Source of the DNA: Pyrinomonadaceae bacterium
Lineage (GTDB): Bacteria; Acidobacteriota; Blastocatellia; Pyrinomonadales; Pyrinomonadaceae
Direction: 5' to 3'
NCBI GenBank assembly: GCA_013813825.1
Contig: JACCRA010000742.1
Span: 1-16,125, forward strand
DNA: 16,125 nucleotides
Below are positions 14,362 to 16,125 of this stretch, piece by piece. Positions within the stretch are counted from its first letter, which is position 1; each line of letters begins with the position of its first letter. Below the pieces are notes generated by a model that was given only the letters and a program-made list of their open reading frames with translations, made no database searches and had not been told where the DNA came from. Made by a program: the position numbers and the translations under genes.

Positions 14362-14404
14362 CCTAAACTTTGGACTCTCAACCTTGAACGCCAAACTTAA
14401 AACT
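14362..14404. repeat. Word repeat abutting the mazG start (AAACTTTGGACTCTCAACCTT type)
   Basis: The bases up to the mazG ATG consist of repeated AACTT/AACCTT/GAAC words. Their reverse complement uses the same vocabulary (AAGTTT, AAGGTT) as the ribF 3' element at 11381-11450 and the AarF 5' region at 11200-11217. No Shine-Dalgarno sequence is present here for mazG. Confidence 0.6.
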
Positions 14405-15232
14405 ATGCCCGCCACCTTCACTGATCTCGTCAAACTGATGGCGCGTTTGCGCTCACCCGATGGCTGCCCGTGGGATCGCGAGCAGACTTACGCGACGCTC
14501 GCGCCGATGCTTTTGGAAGAGGCCTACGAAGCCTTTGAGGCCGTCGAGGCAGCACGCGAAGGCCGCCCCGCCGAGTTGCGCGGCGAGTTGGGCGATCTGC
14601 TTTTTCAGATCGTCTTTTACGCCCAAGTCGCGGGCGAGCGCGGCGAGTTCACGATTGACGACGTGGTGGATGCGATCCATTCCAAGATGGTGCGCCGTCA
14701 CCCGCACGTCTTCGGCGACGCGACCGCTAACGACTCGGCCGAGGTCTTAAAAAATTGGGAAGCCATCAAAGCCGAAGAGAAGCGCGCCGCCGGCCAAGCT
14801 GAAGACAAAGACGCTTCCCTGCTCGACGGCGTTTCCGCCAAAGCGCCCGCGCTGATGGAAGCGCACCAACTCACCACCAAAGCCGCCCGTGTCGGCTTCG
14901 ACTGGCAAACCGTCGAAGACATCTTCGCCAAGCTACACGAAGAGATCGGCGAACTCCGCCAAGCGATCAGCGAGTCAACCAAAAACGGTTCACACGGCAA
15001 GGCCGAAGAAACTCGCGTGCGCGAAGAACTCGGCGATGTGCTCTTCGCCGTCACCAACATCGCCCGCCACCTCCAAATCGAACCCGAAGCCGCGCTGAAG
15101 CTCACCAACCGCAAATTCCGCCGCCGCTTCCGCCACATCGAACAAGGTCTCGCCGCGCGCGGGCGCACGCCGGACGAAGCGACGATTGAGGAGATGGAAG
15201 AGTTGTGGCAGGAAGCGAAAAGGTTGGTTTGA
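14405..15232 (+). CDS. mazG: Nucleoside triphosphate pyrophosphohydrolase MazG
   Basis: Hydrolyses (d)NTPs to monophosphates and pyrophosphate, a housecleaning and stress-related role in the cytoplasm. 275 residues with two MazG domains, as in full-length MazG. The first has [14 protein letters not shown] (15-28), LLEEAYE (36-42) and ELGDLLFQ (61-68). The second has LHEEIGEL (177-184) and EELGDVLFA (207-215), followed by the typical RRFRHIE (240-246). The ATG at 14405 gives the usual family start; an in-frame TTG at 14384 lies in repeat DNA and was rejected. No Shine-Dalgarno is visible. The gene is divergent from DUF1844 and converges on the hicBA remnant. No terminator was seen between mazG and the remnant. 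Confidence 0.95.
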   Translation: MPATFTDLVKLMARLRSPDGCPWDREQTYATLAPMLLEEAYEAFEAVEAAREGRPAELRGELGDLLFQIVFYAQVAGERGEFTIDDVVDAIHSKMVRRHPHVFGDATANDSAEVLKNWEAIKAEEKRAAGQAEDKDASLLDGVSAKAPALMEAHQLTTKAARVGFDWQTVEDIFAKLHEEIGELRQAISESTKNGSHGKAEETRVREELGDVLFAVTNIARHLQIEPEAALKLTNRKFRRRFRHIEQGLAARGRTPDEATIEEMEELWQEAKRLV

Positions 15233-15252
15233 AAGCCGGTAGAGAATGAGAG

Positions 15253-15424
15253 TCACGGACGGGGGATGCCGAGATCGTCGCAGATTTTGTAGGCGAGGAA
15301 CTTTTTGATTTCGCGGTGGCGCGGGATGGTCGAAGGGATGTCGTTGGCGGGATTCTTGTAAATCGTGTGTTTCGCCTCCCTCTTCCGCCTCTTCCAAGAT
15401 GATCGTCAGCGTTAACTCATTCAT
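15253..15424 (-). pseudogene. hicBA toxin-antitoxin remnant: HicB N-terminus joined out of frame to HicA C-terminus
   Basis: From an ATG at 15424, with AGGA eight bases upstream, the frame reads MNELTLTIILEEAEEGG, like the first 17 residues of a HicB-type antitoxin. From there the other frame (+1) reads KHTIYKNPANDIPSTIPRH and then REIKKFLAYKICDDLGIPRP before TGA at 15253-15255. That matches the C-terminal half of HicA toxins: compare the PRH..EIK..L...I...LG pattern and the upstream His of E. coli HicA. The HicA frame has no start codon and meets stops just upstream. Most of hicB and the first roughly 20 codons of hicA are therefore missing, probably by a deletion that fused the two genes, with a one-base frame change at the joint (GGAGGC-G-AAACAC). 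The frame read from the ATG runs on past this stop as nonsense. No functional toxin is expected. Confidence 0.7.
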
Positions 15425-15492
15425 CACTGTTTCCTGTTCCAAGAAAACTGTCCGCGGAACCTGTACTTGCGGAGTATCTTGCGGCGCAAAGA

Positions 15493-15532
15493 AAAAGGCA
15501 AGGGCGGTTTTAATCCGACTCCCTTGCCTTTT
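15493..15532. terminator. Strong intrinsic terminator (bidirectional)
   Basis: AAAAGGCAAGGG at 15493-15504 pairs perfectly over 12 bases with CCCTTGCCTTTT at 15521-15532, loop 16. On the minus strand the stem ends in TTTTTC. It sits 22 bases after the stop of the protease-like gene on that strand and probably terminates it. The A/T ends of the stem would also work in the plus direction. Confidence 0.88.
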
Positions 15533-15554
15533 CCGCATTGGGTGGTTGAACGAA

Positions 15555-16125
15555 TTACCGGTCGCTCAACTGGATCGAGTTGAGGATGGTACTGAACGCG
15601 CTTTGGTAACTGCGGTAATCGTTCTGCGGGGCGACAGCGACCATGTAAAAGAGATTGCCGTCGCGCAGTTGCGTCGTCACGATTGTCACCACTTCGGTCT
15701 GTCCCGTCGTGGGCGATTGGCCTGCATAGGTCGAAGACAGCGCCGGGTTGCCGTCAACTGACGCGCGCTGATAACCGCGACTCTGCGCGCGCAGGTGCGA
15801 GTTGCCGCGCAACAGCGCGTTGATGAACGAGTCGGTCGATTGACGCAAGTTGTTGCCCTGTGCGTTATCAACGCCGGCCATCACACCGTGCGTAAAGATC
15901 GATTGGCCTTGCACGTCGCCGTAAGCGCCTTCGGGAGCGTAGGTGATAGAGTTGCCGCCGCCGCTCAATTCACGCCAGTTGTCGGGCACGCTGATGCGGA
16001 AGAGGTTACCGCCCGAATAGGTGCGGAAGCGCGTCGAAGGATAGGCGACGCGCTCGTTGCGCGGGTAACGACCATCATTGCGGGTTTCGCCACCACCACC
16101 ACCGCCACCCGACGGGTAACGCTGG
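15555..16125 (-). CDS. C-terminal part of a secreted Gly-rich protein, probably an M48-type metalloprotease
   Basis: 190 codons are visible and the frame is open at the right edge. From the edge: QRYPS, a run of seven glycines from GGT/GGC repeats, a charged Arg/Asn/Tyr-rich linker, then a compact domain from FRTYSGGNLFRISVPDNWREL to the end (FSTILNSIQLSDR). This domain, with APEGAYGDVQGQSIFTHG and TTQLRDGNLFYMVAVAP, resembles the tail that follows the peptidase domain in M48-type proteases of Acidobacteriota, as I remember them; the HExxH motif would lie outside the window. Internal GTG codons such as that at 15989 are not starts, because homology continues upstream. A strong terminator follows. 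The family assignment is moderate; it could also be another secreted protein with the same tail. Confidence 0.6.
   Translation of the reverse strand, partial: QRYPSGGGGGGGETRNDGRYPRNERVAYPSTRFRTYSGGNLFRISVPDNWRELSGGGNSITYAPEGAYGDVQGQSIFTHGVMAGVDNAQGNNLRQSTDSFINALLRGNSHLRAQSRGYQRASVDGNPALSSTYAGQSPTTGQTEVVTIVTTQLRDGNLFYMVAVAPQNDYRSYQSAFSTILNSIQLSDR

Larger units (their letters stand above)
14001..14404. other. 404-base divergent gap between DUF1844 and mazG, no recognised gene
   Basis: The stretch holds the weak ribosome-binding site of the DUF1844 gene, a small GC hairpin (GGCGC/GCGCC near 14138-14152), the inverted repeat at 14268-14339 and the word repeat at 14362-14404. A minus-strand frame stays open across all of it (146 codons), but its product resembles no family I know and it crosses the repeats. 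Promoters for both neighbours must lie here; none could be called with confidence. Confidence 0.5.

Noticed and set aside
13993..14433. 146-codon minus-strand frame
   Set aside because: It overlaps the start of DUF1844 and of mazG and crosses two repeat elements; part of its hydrophobic stretch is simply the translated GGACAGGAT word repeat.
1..16125. tRNA or rRNA genes, insertion sequences, integrase or attachment sites
   Set aside because: No such structures or motifs were seen, so the defence operon shows no visible mobile-element boundary within the window.

Overview
The window is a GC-rich, densely packed bacterial chromosome segment. Its gene content suggests an Acidobacteriota lineage, most likely Blastocatellia. 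This is an inference from the mix of a DUF1844 protein, a large secreted M14 peptidase, an M48-protease-like Gly-rich tail, and an AarF/UbiB kinase. No rRNA, tRNA or taxonomic marker is present to prove it.

Region 1 (1-5839, minus strand) looks like a four-gene defence operon. In transcription order it holds a TerY-like von Willebrand A protein (GTG start at 5839), a fused adenine DNA methyltransferase / BsuBI-PstI-type restriction endonuclease, a PP2C-type phosphatase, and an atypical Ser/Thr kinase with membrane segments that runs off the left edge. The vWA + PP2C + kinase set is the TerY-phosphorylation triad known from comparative genomics. Here a complete restriction-modification enzyme sits inside it, suggesting restriction or modification controlled by phosphorylation. 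A perfect TATAAT box lies about 55 bases upstream of the first gene.

Region 2 (5840-8710) holds a divergent intergenic region with a long inverted repeat, then a plus-strand secreted M14 zinc carboxypeptidase-like protein that ends at a bidirectional terminator.

Region 3 (8727-14000, minus strand) is a housekeeping row. In transcription order: DUF1844 protein, PhnP-like metallo-beta-lactamase-fold hydrolase, bifunctional riboflavin kinase/FAD synthetase (RibF), AarF/ABC1/UbiB kinase-like protein, and a Bcp/PrxQ-type peroxiredoxin with a lipoprotein-like leader. The last two are tightly coupled.

Region 4 (14001-16125) has a 404-base divergent gap, MazG on the plus strand, a broken hicBA toxin-antitoxin remnant on the minus strand, a strong bidirectional terminator, and the C-terminal part of a probable M48-type protease entering from the right edge.

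The most unusual large-scale pattern is in the intergenic DNA. Six gaps carry inverted repeats built from short, reiterated words of about 7-12 bases, and two gaps share a further AAGTTT/AAGGTT-type vocabulary. Several of these elements reach exactly to the flanking stop and start codons. Some supply the last codons and the stop codon of the upstream gene and leave the downstream gene with no visible Shine-Dalgarno sequence.
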